Of a DNA stretch of 64,000 nucleotides, positions 8,711 to 19,295 are shown piece after piece; within the stretch, counting starts at the first letter, position 1, and every line of letters starts with the position of its first letter. Both the position numbers and the translations under genes were made by a program. The DNA is from Bacillus sp. NEB1478. Lineage in GTDB: Bacteria > Bacillota > Bacilli > Bacillales > Fictibacillaceae. Where the stretch lies: contig NZ_CP134049.1 of assembly GCF_031582965.1 (NCBI RefSeq), forward strand, positions 1,364,001-1,428,000, written 5' to 3'. The notes under the pieces were generated by a model. It searched no databases and was not told where the DNA came from. It saw only the letters and a list, made by a program, of their open reading frames with translations.

Positions 8711-9339
8711 CTCATTCCTTACTGTTATCCATTGAAACAGCAATTATAGCTACAATATGTGTATTCTTAATAGGGCTTCCTTTGTCTTATTTTTTTGCAC
8801 GGACCTCTTTTAAAGGCAAAACGGTGATTGAAACACTTTTCAACTTGCCTTTAATTCTACCTCCATCAGTTGTCGGCTATTTATTATTATTGTTTCTTGG
8901 GGAAAGTGGGATTGGCCGTTTTGGAATCCACTGGATCTTTACGTGGAAGGCAGCTGTACTAGCAGGAGCTGTAGTAGCATTTCCGCTGTTTTTCCGTACT
9001 GCTAAAGCCTCTTTTGAAAGCTTAGATGAAAATATACTTGATGCAGCGAGGCTTGATGGCAGCTCCTATAGTATTTTTTACTGGGTTGGCCTACCTCTGG
9101 CGAAAAACGGAATTATTGCATCTGTTCTCCTGTCTTTTTTGCGGGCGGTTGGTGAATTTGGAGCAACACTAATGGTTGCAGGCAATATACCTGGTTCTAC
9201 TCAAACAGCACCTCTTGCGATTTATGACCATGTTTTATTAGGAGAAGAAAAGGCAGCAATGCTTCTTTCATTGCTTTTGATTATTTTCTCTTTTATACTC
9301 CTCTCTCTCAGTTCATTTATAGCGAAAAAGTCTGCCTAA
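8707..9339 (+). CDS. modB: Molybdate ABC transporter, permease subunit
   Basis: A 210-residue integral membrane protein with five to six helices and the EAA-type loop DENILDAARLDGSSYSIFYW plus GLPLAKNGIIAS, where an ABC ATPase docks. RAVGEFGATLMVAG is characteristic of ModB/CysT permeases. It starts at a TTG overlapping the modA stop by four bases. No ModC ATPase gene follows: a terminator comes immediately after. The ATPase must therefore be encoded elsewhere or shared, as appears to be the case for the B. subtilis yvgL-yvgM pair. Confidence 0.92.
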   Translation: MTHSLLLSIETAIIATICVFLIGLPLSYFFARTSFKGKTVIETLFNLPLILPPSVVGYLLLLFLGESGIGRFGIHWIFTWKAAVLAGAVVAFPLFFRTAKASFESLDENILDAARLDGSSYSIFYWVGLPLAKNGIIASVLLSFLRAVGEFGATLMVAGNIPGSTQTAPLAIYDHVLLGEEKAAMLLSLLLIIFSFILLSLSSFIAKKSA

Positions 9340-9369
9340 AAACTCTGATCTCTTTATCAGGGTTTTTTT
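9339..9369 (+). terminator. Rho-independent terminator after modB
   Basis: AAAACTCTGAT pairs with ATCAGGGTTTT (one G-U) around a short loop, then a T-run. Confidence 0.8.
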
Positions 9370-9489
9370 ATTATTTATGGAGATGATTCATTTGAAAAAT
9401 TATTGAAAATGTGTTAATTTGGAACCTGTAAACTTTTAATTCATAGTATGTTGATAGGAATAATACAAATTGACGTTGGAGTGAAAAAA

Positions 9490-10125
9490 ATGGGACGAGA
9501 ATTTATTGATCTTTTTGATGAATGGTCATCATCATATGATGAGACAGTTTCAGGGGATGATAAGGAATATAAAGAAGTTTTTCATAAATATAATGAGATT
9601 TTAGATACTGTAGTTCAAAGATCTGGTAATGTCGTTTTAGAATTCGGTGTAGGTACTGGAAACCTAAGTGAAAAATTACTTTCAAAAGGTAAGAACGTTA
9701 TTGGAATTGAGCCATCTAAAGGGATGAGAGAAAAAGCATTAGCTCGTAATCCTAAATTGGTCCTGCATGATGGAGATTTCTTATCGTTCCCCCCAGTGGA
9801 TCATATTGATACTATTGTAAGTACGTACGCATTCCATCACCTGACTGATGATGAAAAAGACAAAGCGGTGGGACTCTATAGCCAGCTGCTTAAAAAAGAT
9901 GGTAAAATTGTATTTGCTGATACCGCCTTCCTTCATGATGAAGACAAGAACGATCGTCATGAAAAAGTGAAAAATCAAGGATTTTTGAATTTATTAAAAG
10001 ATCTTCAAACTGAATATTATACAACTCTAGGTGTTTTAGAAGATATTTTCAAAAAGCATCATTTTGATGTGTCATTCCAAAAACTGAATGAGTATGTATG
10101 GCTAATGGAAGCGGTAAAAAAATAA
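9490..10125 (+). CDS. yrrT: Class I SAM-dependent methyltransferase YrrT
   Basis: A 211-residue Rossmann methyltransferase: [16 protein letters not shown] (about residues 45-60) is the SAM-binding motif, GIEPSKGM supplies the ribose-binding acid and [13 protein letters not shown] is the post-motif loop. Its substrate is unknown in B. subtilis as well. The ATG at 9490 follows TTGGAG; the in-frame ATG at 9448 has no such site. It heads the operon yrrT-mtnN-luxS-mccA-mccB, so its SAH product would feed the next enzyme. B. subtilis controls this operon through the cysteine regulator CymR; I could not identify a clear CymR box here. Confidence 0.9.
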   Translation: MGREFIDLFDEWSSSYDETVSGDDKEYKEVFHKYNEILDTVVQRSGNVVLEFGVGTGNLSEKLLSKGKNVIGIEPSKGMREKALARNPKLVLHDGDFLSFPPVDHIDTIVSTYAFHHLTDDEKDKAVGLYSQLLKKDGKIVFADTAFLHDEDKNDRHEKVKNQGFLNLLKDLQTEYYTTLGVLEDIFKKHHFDVSFQKLNEYVWLMEAVKK

Positions 10126-10144
10126 TATTGGAGAATTAACTTTT

Positions 10145-10840
10145 ATGAGAATTGGAATTATTGGAGCGATGGAAGAAGAGGTTGTTCTTTTAAGAGAGCA
10201 GCTAAGCGGCCTTCAGGTAAAAAAACTTGCAGGCTGTGAATTTTATCAAGGCTTTTTAAATGATCAAGAAGTTGTTTTACTGAAATCAGGAATCGGTAAA
10301 GTAAATGCAGCAATTGGATCAACACTAATGATTCAATTGTATGAACCAGATGTTATTTTGAACACGGGTTCAGCAGGCGGTTTTCACACAGACTTAAACG
10401 TTGGGGACGTTGTTATCTCTACTGAAGTTCGTCATCATGATGTGGATGCGACAATCTTTGGTTATGAGTATGGGCAAGTACCGCAAATGCCTGCAAAATA
10501 TTTGCCAGATGAAAAGCTAGTAGAAGCAGCAGTTAAAGCAGGAGCAAAAGTTGAAAATATACAAGTAGTAAAAGGCTTGATTGCATCTGGTGATTCGTTT
10601 ATGAGTGACCATGTGAGGGTAGAGGAGATACGAGAGAAATTTCCTTTGCTTTATGCAGCAGAGATGGAAGCGGCAGCTATTGCTCAAACTGCTTATCAGT
10701 TCGGAGTTCCATTTGTTATCATTCGCTCACTTTCCGATATTGCAGGAAAAGATGCACGTCTTTCTTATGATCAGTTTTTAAAAACGGCATCAAAGCATTC
10801 AGCAGAACTAGTACAAAAAATTGTAGAGGAGCTGAAATAA
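10145..10840 (+). CDS. mtnN: 5'-methylthioadenosine/S-adenosylhomocysteine nucleosidase
   Basis: A 231-residue PNP/UDP-phosphorylase-fold hydrolase. [10 protein letters not shown] at the N-terminus includes the conserved acid (Glu12 region), [11 protein letters not shown] near residue 172 binds the ribose, and [17 protein letters not shown] near 200 carries the catalytic aspartate. It removes adenine from MTA and SAH, giving S-ribosylhomocysteine, the substrate of LuxS encoded next. It starts 19 bases after yrrT in the same operon and has the normal family length. Confidence 0.96.
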   Translation: MRIGIIGAMEEEVVLLREQLSGLQVKKLAGCEFYQGFLNDQEVVLLKSGIGKVNAAIGSTLMIQLYEPDVILNTGSAGGFHTDLNVGDVVISTEVRHHDVDATIFGYEYGQVPQMPAKYLPDEKLVEAAVKAGAKVENIQVVKGLIASGDSFMSDHVRVEEIREKFPLLYAAEMEAAAIAQTAYQFGVPFVIIRSLSDIAGKDARLSYDQFLKTASKHSAELVQKIVEELK

Positions 10841-10844
10841 AGTT

Positions 10845-11312
10845 ATGACTAAAAAAATGAATGTAGAAAGTTTTAATCTAGACCATACTAAAGTAGTTGC
10901 ACCATATATTCGTCTTGCTGGTACGACAACAGGAGCAAGCGGTGATATTATCCACAAATACGATATCCGATTTTGTCAGCCAAACAAAGATCATATGCCA
11001 ATGGAGGGACTTCATTCGATCGAGCACTTAATGGCTGAGAACATTCGTAACCATCATTCCACAGTGGTAGATATTAGTCCGATGGGCTGCCAAACTGGCT
11101 TTTATTTATCTGTTATCAATCATGACAATTACGATGAAATCTTAAAAGTGCTTGAAAAAACACTTCATGATGTATTAGAAGCAACCGAAGTCCCGGCATG
11201 TAACGAAGTACAATGCGGCTGGGCAGCAAATCATAGCCTTGAAGGCGCAAAAGAGATTGCTCGTAAAATGCTTTCTAAAAAAGATGAATGGCATATCGTA
11301 TTCGCAGAATAG
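10845..11312 (+). CDS. luxS: S-ribosylhomocysteine lyase LuxS
   Basis: A 155-residue metalloenzyme that splits S-ribosylhomocysteine into homocysteine and DPD, the precursor of autoinducer-2. The metal site HSIEHL (about residues 58-63) and the cysteine in PMGCQTGFY, plus [13 protein letters not shown] near residue 125, are all present. It starts four bases after the mtnN stop. In B. subtilis luxS lies elsewhere; here it fills the gap between mtnN and mccA, so the operon encodes every step from SAH to cystathionine. Homocysteine recycling is its evident local role. Confidence 0.97.
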   Translation: MTKKMNVESFNLDHTKVVAPYIRLAGTTTGASGDIIHKYDIRFCQPNKDHMPMEGLHSIEHLMAENIRNHHSTVVDISPMGCQTGFYLSVINHDNYDEILKVLEKTLHDVLEATEVPACNEVQCGWAANHSLEGAKEIARKMLSKKDEWHIVFAE

Positions 11313-11324
11313 GGGTCGAGCAAG

Positions 11325-13386
<2,062 letters not shown>

Positions 13387-13393
13387 TTAAAAC

Positions 13394-13438
13394 AAAGTGA
13401 TTCAACGGTGTGATTAACCCCGCGTTGAATCACTTTTT
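13394..13438 (+). terminator. Rho-independent terminator after mccB
   Basis: Perfect 14-base arms (13394-13407 and 13423-13436, AAAGTGATTCAACG) followed by T residues. Confidence 0.9.
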
Positions 13439-13554
13439 CTTTTGTGATATAACAATTTAGACAAACTTTCTTCACGTTTTTGTCAAATGTATCTCCGTTG
13501 TATTTGCTCTGCCTATGTTATTCTTGTATTAGTGATTAGGAGGTAGAGGCTTAT

Positions 13555-13791
13555 ATGAATAACAATATGACGAAAGAATTAAAAAACAAAATAGCTGACT
13601 ACCAGCGTTTTGGATTTATTTTATTGGCAGTTAGTACATTCTTTTATGTAGGATTAGTTCTTCCTGAAGATAAAAGTTTTATCCAATCCATTACTTTAGG
13701 CAGTGCTTCTCTCACATGTTTAGCATTCACAGTACTTATGTACAACACAGTAAAAAAGTGTAAAGTGAAGCTTCAAAAAATTTCTGGTTAA
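13555..13791 (+). CDS. yrhC: YrhC family small membrane protein
   Basis: A 78-residue protein with two predicted transmembrane helices (about residues 21-38 and 47-64) and a basic C-terminus. It matches the YrhC family in length, hydrophobic pattern and position after mccB. Function is unknown. TTAGGAGGTAGAGG precedes the ATG. It is separated from mccB by a strong terminator, so it probably has its own promoter, and a second terminator follows. Confidence 0.8.
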   Translation: MNNNMTKELKNKIADYQRFGFILLAVSTFFYVGLVLPEDKSFIQSITLGSASLTCLAFTVLMYNTVKKCKVKLQKISG

Positions 13792-13821
13792 CATAAAAAT
13801 GATAAATCTATAATTTCAATT

Positions 13822-13850
13822 ACCGTTCCTTTAATTAGGAACGGTTTTTT
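13822..13850 (+). terminator. Rho-independent terminator after yrhC
   Basis: ACCGTTCCT and AGGAACGGT pair perfectly around TTAATT; TTTTTT follows. Confidence 0.9.
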
Positions 13851-13876
13851 GTTTTTATTTTCCCTCTAAACGGGTA

Positions 13877-13908
13877 TGAATACTGCATGACCCTAACAGG
13901 TCATACTA
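13877..13908 (+). promoter_or_regulatory. Putative sigma-G promoter of glcU-gdh
   Basis: TGAATA at 13877-13882 and a perfect sigma-G -10 box CATACTA at 13902-13908, 19 bases apart, about 29 bases before the glcU start. Forespore expression of glucose dehydrogenase is established in B. subtilis. The spacer contains the palindrome ATGACC-N6-GGTCAT (13887-13904), overlapping the -10. Confidence 0.6.
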
Positions 13909-13936
13909 AGTTTTAACGACAATCTAAGAGAAAGAA

Positions 13937-14800
13937 GTGGATTTTTTGGGTATTATTTGGGCACTAATAACAGCGGTCTGCTGGGGTAGTATTGTACTAG
14001 TAAGTGAAAAGCTCGGAGGTGACTTTCATAGTCAAACGCTTGGGATGACTCTTGGAGCATTGCTGTTTTCCATCGTAGCATTCTTTGTCGTTCAGCCAGA
14101 CATCACTATGACCGTGTTTGCAATCGGTGCTGTTTCAGGAATCTTCTGGGTAATCGGGCAGCGCAATCAATTTGCCAGTGTCGATTATTTAGGCGTTTCA
14201 AAAATTGTTCCGCTATCAACAGGAATGCAATTGTTTGGTACCACCTTATTTGGTGTCATTGTTTTTCATGAATGGAAAACAAAAACTGAGATCATTATCG
14301 GAATTATTGCGATCTGTGCGATTGTCGGTGGAGCATTATTAACTTCATTACGCGCAAAGAAAGGCAGCGAAAAAGACAATCAAAACTTAAAAAAGGGAAT
14401 CACTATCCTCCTTATTTCAACGGTTGGATATGTTACATATGTTGTCCTCATTAAATGGTTTGAAATTAACGGTTGGGAAGCTATCCTGCCTCAGGCTGTG
14501 GGAATGTTTATTGGGGCGCTCATTATGTCCTTCAAACATAAGCCGTTCAATAAGTATTCGATAAGAAATATTTTGACAGGATTGATTTGGAGTACAGGAA
14601 ACCTTACGTTGTTACTTGCTCTTCCACTGATTGGGATCGCAACAAGCTTTTCACTTTCTCAGACAGGAATTATTATTTCGACATTAGGCGGAATCTTTAT
14701 ATTAGGAGAAAAGCGAAGCAAAAAAGAGATCATATGGGTGATTTCAGGGTGTGTGCTGATTATTGTCGGCGGTGTGATGTTAGGATTTACAAAATCATAA
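13937..14800 (+). CDS. glcU: GlcU-type glucose/sugar uptake protein (GRP family)
   Basis: A 287-residue membrane protein with about ten hydrophobic helices in two homologous halves, as in the glucose/ribose porter family of the drug/metabolite superfamily. N-terminal WALITAVCWGSIVLVSEKLG and SLSQTGIIISTLGGIFILGEK near residue 240 fit GlcU. The start is GTG 13937 with a weak purine-rich site. It lies 18 bases from gdh, reproducing the known glcU-gdh pair, and probably delivers glucose to the dehydrogenase during spore formation or germination. Confidence 0.88.
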   Translation: MDFLGIIWALITAVCWGSIVLVSEKLGGDFHSQTLGMTLGALLFSIVAFFVVQPDITMTVFAIGAVSGIFWVIGQRNQFASVDYLGVSKIVPLSTGMQLFGTTLFGVIVFHEWKTKTEIIIGIIAICAIVGGALLTSLRAKKGSEKDNQNLKKGITILLISTVGYVTYVVLIKWFEINGWEAILPQAVGMFIGALIMSFKHKPFNKYSIRNILTGLIWSTGNLTLLLALPLIGIATSFSLSQTGIIISTLGGIFILGEKRSKKEIIWVISGCVLIIVGGVMLGFTKS

Positions 14801-14812
14801 AGAAGGAGTTGA

Positions 14813-15610
<798 letters not shown>

Positions 15611-15627
15611 ACCATTTATAGAAATAA

Positions 15628-15671
15628 AAGAAGACTCAAAAGTGAAAATTAACCACTTTGGGTCTTTTTTT
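15628..15671 (+). terminator. Rho-independent terminator after gdh
   Basis: AAGAC-TC-AAAGTG pairs with CACTTTGGGTCTT (one bulged A, one G-U), then seven T residues. Confidence 0.75.
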
Positions 15672-15817
15672 GTTAAGAGAGTACCGGTTTTTTCATTTTT
15701 GGCATGTCATTTTTAAAAAAGAGAGAGATGAGCCAATTTTTGTCCTATCATCCTTATATTCCAGCTGATCTTCATAGGTTTAAGCTATCAATTTTCATTA
15801 ATTCCACATTAGTCTGC

Positions 15818-15857
15818 AAAAAAATAACCTAAACGAATAGTGCAGCATCGTTTAGGT
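15818..15857 (-). terminator. Rho-independent terminator after menA
   Basis: ACCTAAACGA (15827-15836) and TCGTTTAGGT (15848-15857) form a perfect ten-base stem; the minus-strand transcript ends in TTATTTTTTT. Confidence 0.85.
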
Positions 15858-15879
15858 CATCCTTATCTTTACATTTAAA

Positions 15880-16770
15880 TTATAAAAGAATTCCTGTTAA
15901 AGTGCCGATACACAACAGAATGCCGAATGCCATATGCAGCAATGCTGTTAAACCAAGCACTTTGTTCAGCTGTTTTGCCTCCCAAGTTGAAACGGCGATT
16001 TTTAAACCTTTTAATGCGATTGGTAATGTAATTGCTGCGATTAGACTCCAAACAGGAAGGATATCCATTAAAACTAGAGCAAATAAGCTTACGTACGTTC
16101 CTAGCATTAGGATATAATATTCAATTCGGGATGCTTTTCTCCCAATCAATCCAGCAACTGTCGTTTTGCCAATTTGTTTATCCGTATCAAAGTCTCTCAA
16201 ATTATTAGCATGCAGAATGGACATTACCAGAAGTGCATTAGGTATTGCTGCTAAAAAAATCTCTGCATTCAAATTGAGAGTTTGGGTATAAAAAGCACCA
16301 ACAACCGCTAATATACCAAGAGTGCTCCCTGAAGCAACTTCTCCTAATCCGTTATAAGCTAAAGCATATCTTGTTGCTGTATAAAAATAACCAACAAACA
16401 GGGATGGTATACCTAATAATAAAACCATTGGACCTGTTAACGCAGTTAAAATAAGACCGATCATGATACTTAATGCAAAGAAAATAAGTCCTGTAATATA
16501 TACTTGACGCGGAGTCATCTCTTTTCTGTCGATAACCCCAGAAGGACTTAAACTTCCAGCAGTATCGGCACCTTTAACGTGATCAAAATAATCGTTAATA
16601 AGATTTGTACCGCATTGAAGAAACAGGGCACCTGCTAAAGTTAGTAAAAAAGTAATCCAATTTATGCCTGTCCACTGTAAAGCTAGAATTGTTCCAAACA
16701 ATACTGGGATAACAGAAGCTGTTAGTGAAATTGGCCTCGTTGACGCGATTAAAATTTTAGGATGTATCAT
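15880..16770 (-). CDS. menA: 1,4-dihydroxy-2-naphthoate polyprenyltransferase
   Basis: A 296-residue UbiA-superfamily membrane enzyme with eight to nine helices. NLINDYFDHVKGADTAG (about residues 56-72) is the first aspartate-rich Mg-pyrophosphate motif, and NNLRDFDTDKQIGKTT near residue 188 the second. It attaches the polyprenyl chain to DHNA in menaquinone synthesis, at the membrane. AAAGGGGG lies nine bases before the ATG. It stands alone, convergent with gdh and divergent from the small-ORF cluster at 17.0 kb. Confidence 0.93.
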   Translation of the reverse strand: MIHPKILIASTRPISLTASVIPVLFGTILALQWTGINWITFLLTLAGALFLQCGTNLINDYFDHVKGADTAGSLSPSGVIDRKEMTPRQVYITGLIFFALSIMIGLILTALTGPMVLLLGIPSLFVGYFYTATRYALAYNGLGEVASGSTLGILAVVGAFYTQTLNLNAEIFLAAIPNALLVMSILHANNLRDFDTDKQIGKTTVAGLIGRKASRIEYYILMLGTYVSLFALVLMDILPVWSLIAAITLPIALKGLKIAVSTWEAKQLNKVLGLTALLHMAFGILLCIGTLTGILL

Positions 16771-16932
16771 CTTACGTTTCCCCCTTTACAAGCATAATTA
16801 TAATAAAAGTTTGTGAAAGTGTACACATAAAAGTTTAGTTAGTGAAATAGCCCCATTTTTCTAATAAAAGCAAATTAGAAGGAAACATTTAGAGGTACTT
16901 GCATATTCTTTTAAAGGCCGTAAAAAAAAAAC

Positions 16933-16961
16933 TTTACAATACTTGGTAAAATGTGTATGAT
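16933..16961 (+). promoter_or_regulatory. Sigma-A type promoter of the small-ORF cluster
   Basis: TTTACA, 17-base spacer, TATGAT; each box is one base from consensus. It lies about 40 bases before the 26-codon ORF. Confidence 0.75.
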
Positions 16962-16999
16962 TTGCTAAGAATAGTAAAAAAACGAGGAGGTTGAACAAA

Positions 17000-17080
17000 A
17001 TGATGTATACAGCAAAATGCAATCAACAATTTCATATGAAAATGTGTTCGACCGCCCATTGGAGCAGTTTGTCTATATAA
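17000..17080 (+). CDS. Small ORF, 26 residues, unknown (possible leader peptide)
   Basis: ATG-ATG start behind a very strong CGAGGAGG site and a near-consensus promoter. The peptide begins MMYTAKCNQQFHMKMC and continues with HWSS; it has four Met, two Cys and one Trp. No family is recognised. Two nearly identical terminator hairpins follow within 60 bases, so it is either a stand-alone micropeptide or a leader peptide whose translation controls read-through into the two ORFs downstream. Codon-level conservation in relatives would decide whether it is translated. Confidence 0.5.
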   Translation: MMYTAKCNQQFHMKMCSTAHWSSLSI

Positions 17081-17094
17081 CTATGTTTAAAGAC

Positions 17095-17123
17095 ACCGCA
17101 GGTCGAATACCTGCGGTTTTTTT
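17095..17123 (+). terminator. Terminator hairpin 1 of tandem pair
   Basis: ACCGCAGGT and ACCTGCGGT form a perfect nine-base stem with seven T residues after it. Confidence 0.85.
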
Positions 17124-17134
17124 GTGTCATTTTT

Positions 17135-17165
17135 ACACCGCAGGGTTGCTCTGCGGTGTTTTTTA
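17135..17165 (+). terminator. Terminator hairpin 2 of tandem pair
   Basis: ACACCGCAG and CTGCGGTGT form a perfect stem followed by six T residues. Its arms share ACCGCAG/CTGCGGT with hairpin 1, so cross-pairing between the two hairpins is possible. Confidence 0.85.
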
Positions 17166-17194
17166 TATTTAACAAAACAAAGGAGGAGTTTGTA

Positions 17195-17254
17195 ATGATA
17201 ATGATTAGCATTACACTTTTAACATGGTTTTTAACGGAGAAAGACTCGACCTGA
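17195..17254 (+). CDS. Small ORF, 19 residues, hydrophobic, unknown
   Basis: ATG 17195 follows AAAGGAGGAG at a good distance. The peptide starts MIMISITLLTWFLT, hydrophobic like the start of YrzI-type proteins, then ends KDST. A second overlapping ORF of 19 codons (17224-17283, reading VFNGERLDLTVKIEIEKD) is in another frame and has acidic-basic character with no site of its own. It lies between tandem terminators and the YrzI-like gene. Coding status is inferred only from the strong ribosome binding site. Confidence 0.45.
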   Translation: MIMISITLLTWFLTEKDST

Positions 17255-17315
17255 CCGTTAAAATAGAAATCGAGAAAGACTAGAAAACAAAAAAATAACA
17301 GGAGTGATTCATTCT

Positions 17316-17468
17316 ATGTTTACGTTGCATTTATTTTTTGTAACTATAACCTTTTCGTTTAAGAGAAAACATCGATCAGATGAGTTATATGCTGACGATT
17401 TAAGAGTAAAATCTCTTTATGAACGTGCACAAGAAAAGGTATTATCCAATTTGACATCCATGATGTAA
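17316..17468 (+). CDS. yrzI: YrzI family small protein
   Basis: A 50-residue protein: hydrophobic N-terminus FTLHLFFVTITFSF, basic KRKHR, then a charged helix ending LYERAQEKVLSNL. This layout (xIFFxTITxxKRK followed by an E/R-rich helix) fits the YrzI family, listed as probable small sporulation proteins in Bacillus. The ATG lies behind ACAGGAGTG. A bidirectional hairpin follows five bases after the stop. It is the last of three tiny ORFs with strong ribosome binding sites. The family call is from memory of YrzI and should be checked. Confidence 0.6.
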   Translation: MFTLHLFFVTITFSFKRKHRSDELYADDLRVKSLYERAQEKVLSNLTSMM

Positions 17469-17473
17469 TAACA

Positions 17474-17515
17474 AAAGAGCCTTTCGTGCAGATTGCACAC
17501 AAAGGCTCTTTATTT
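17474..17515. terminator. Bidirectional terminator between yrzI and the ATP-grasp gene
   Basis: AAAGAGCCTTT (17474-17484) and AAAGGCTCTTT (17501-17511) form a long stem with A- and T-rich flanks, serving both converging transcripts; the stem overlaps the stop codon of the minus-strand gene. Confidence 0.8.
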
Positions 17516-18754
17516 ATTCATACCAACAGGCAAGAAATAGGAGAGGTTATCAGTAATCCGATTACCAACACGATATCCAAATGCACTTGGTTTACCATTG
17601 ATAATAAATGTTCCCATCATCCTGTGGCCTTCAATCACACCTTTTTCAGTCTCAAATGTCATTTTCGGCAGCGGGGTGTATTTTTGAAAGACACTCATAT
17701 ATGCTCCGTAAGATTCATGTTCATCTCGATCAAAAAGATGTCCGTTCTCATCAAATAGCCTGACAGTATCACCTTCCCTACCGAATACTGGTTTTTGGAC
17801 AAATTTTTCTTTCTTCATTAAGAAGGTATCTGGTTCTAGATAAGTAGGGAGAAAATATTCCTCAATCCATACATGTTCTTCGCAGGTGAAAAAAGGAGAT
17901 TTTTCTTCGTGCAATCCCCAAATTACAGCCATAGCAGCTTTGCTTTGCAATAAGAAAGCAGATGGGGGATTAATGATTGCAAGCTTGTTTTGATGAACTA
18001 GTTCCGTTAATTGCAATCCTATTTCTTCATTGGTTTTCACATCTTTATCTTGAATAAGCATTTCAATCGGAAACGTTTGCCTGTACAATACATCAATTTT
18101 TTTCCCTTCTGGATCAAACAAACCATGATCTTTTTGAATGACCAACTTGTCCAATGAAACGTATTGAGAAGGAAAACCACATAATTCCTTCAAATAAAGA
18201 ACAGTCTGTTTATCTTCAATATTCTCATCATGTGAGGTGAAGACTATATTTGGAGAATGGTCAGATTGAAGTTGACGGTAAGATGTCAAGATAGCTGTTC
18301 TTATCGCTTTTTTTAAATCACTTTCCATTTCAGCATTTGGATTATTTGCATTTAGATGATCACACAGCATTCCATTTATTTTAAAACATTCATAAATAAA
18401 CGTAGGAGTGTCACTGTTAAACTCCATCACTTTATGCCCATTTTCTGTTTCAATCGAATCTATTCTTCCGATCACTGTTTTGGGCATTGCCGATTGGAAT
18501 CTGAGAAACGTGAATAAGGAATCTGGAAATCCTAATAATGTTAATGTCTCATTAGAAAGCTCCGGAGATTGCAAAAGGTCAGCTGTTTTAAAAAGAATAT
18601 GGCTCACTTTTGTTCCAAAATCATGTATGAGTTCTTTTTCTTTCTCATCAATCATATAAGGTTGAAATAACGCATATTCTTGTCCGTACATATCTGCCCA
18701 AAACTCTGGTATCTTTTCATAAAACGCTTTTCTTTCTGTTCGATAGTTACTCAT
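17510..18754 (-). CDS. Glutathionylspermidine synthase-like ATP-grasp ligase (YjfC/YgiC type)
   Basis: A 414-residue protein matching the C-terminal synthetase part of glutathionylspermidine synthase: RIDSIETENGHKVMEFNSDT, NPPSAFLLQSKAAMAVIWGL and KPVFGREGDTVRLF are its ATP-grasp segments. Stand-alone members such as E. coli YjfC and YgiC lack the amidase domain and have no proven substrate; an amide ligation to a peptide or polyamine is inferred. Firmicutes usually lack glutathionylspermidine, so the name is only a homology label. ATG 18754 follows GGAGG; the TTG at 18772 lies upstream of that site. DUF350 and lipoprotein genes nearby mirror E. coli yjfL-yjfM-yjfC. Confidence 0.82.
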   Translation of the reverse strand: MSNYRTERKAFYEKIPEFWADMYGQEYALFQPYMIDEKEKELIHDFGTKVSHILFKTADLLQSPELSNETLTLLGFPDSLFTFLRFQSAMPKTVIGRIDSIETENGHKVMEFNSDTPTFIYECFKINGMLCDHLNANNPNAEMESDLKKAIRTAILTSYRQLQSDHSPNIVFTSHDENIEDKQTVLYLKELCGFPSQYVSLDKLVIQKDHGLFDPEGKKIDVLYRQTFPIEMLIQDKDVKTNEEIGLQLTELVHQNKLAIINPPSAFLLQSKAAMAVIWGLHEEKSPFFTCEEHVWIEEYFLPTYLEPDTFLMKKEKFVQKPVFGREGDTVRLFDENGHLFDRDEHESYGAYMSVFQKYTPLPKMTFETEKGVIEGHRMMGTFIINGKPSAFGYRVGNRITDNLSYFLPVGMNK

Positions 18755-18815
18755 AGTTCCTCCACGGCTCAAAAAACTGATATCATAAACATAACAAATT
18801 GAAAAGGGATTGAAA

Positions 18816-19265
18816 ATGATGGAACTGACATATTACATAGAAAAATTAGATGAGTATGAACCTTATTTAAGCTATAAAATTCCTGAAAATATGAATCATG
18901 ATGAAAAATATGCTCGCCAGCTTTGCGAGTATTTCGTTCATGGCGGCATTGAATATGAACTGCAATCAAATGAAATGAAAGACAATGAAGAGATTTTAGT
19001 TGTTAAAGAAAAGGGAGCAGCTAAAAAATTTACAGATGAAGCGAGCTATAAAGGTAGAGGGATATTTATTGAGTTTCGTCAATATAGCGAAACGGGAGAA
19101 ATGCCATTATTGCACCTGCAAGCATTAAATAACCATTGGGATGTAATTCGCTATTTATTAAAAGATGTGATAGATATTCCGCAAAAAGGTCAATATTTGA
19201 GAGATTCAGCAGAAATAGATGAGGACAGGGCAGTTTATGTGATGTATGTTGGAGAAAAAATATAA
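18816..19265 (+). CDS. Hypothetical protein, 149 residues
   Basis: Not recognised. It begins MMELTYYIEKLDEYEPYLSY and is a soluble, acidic, mixed alpha/beta protein without signal peptide or membrane helix; VVKEKGAAKKF and GIFIEFRQYSETGEMPLL lie in the middle and a C-terminal LRDSAEIDEDRAVYVMYVG follows. ATG 18816 is about seven bases after AAAGGG; TTG 18810 and ATG 18819 are alternatives. It diverges from the ATP-grasp gene, sharing a 60-base gap, and converges on the DUF350 gene. Its position inside this cluster suggests, but does not show, a shared job. Confidence 0.7.
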   Translation: MMELTYYIEKLDEYEPYLSYKIPENMNHDEKYARQLCEYFVHGGIEYELQSNEMKDNEEILVVKEKGAAKKFTDEASYKGRGIFIEFRQYSETGEMPLLHLQALNNHWDVIRYLLKDVIDIPQKGQYLRDSAEIDEDRAVYVMYVGEKI

Positions 19266-19295
19266 GCATGCGGGTGATAATCCGCATGCTTTTTT
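19264..19295. terminator. Terminator between converging genes
   Basis: AAGCATGCGG and CCGCATGCTT form a perfect ten-base stem with TTTTTT after it. Confidence 0.85.

Noticed and set aside
9370..9489. S-box or T-box riboswitch upstream of the sulfur operon
   Set aside because: Only about 100 AT-rich bases are available, with no terminator or conserved riboswitch core.
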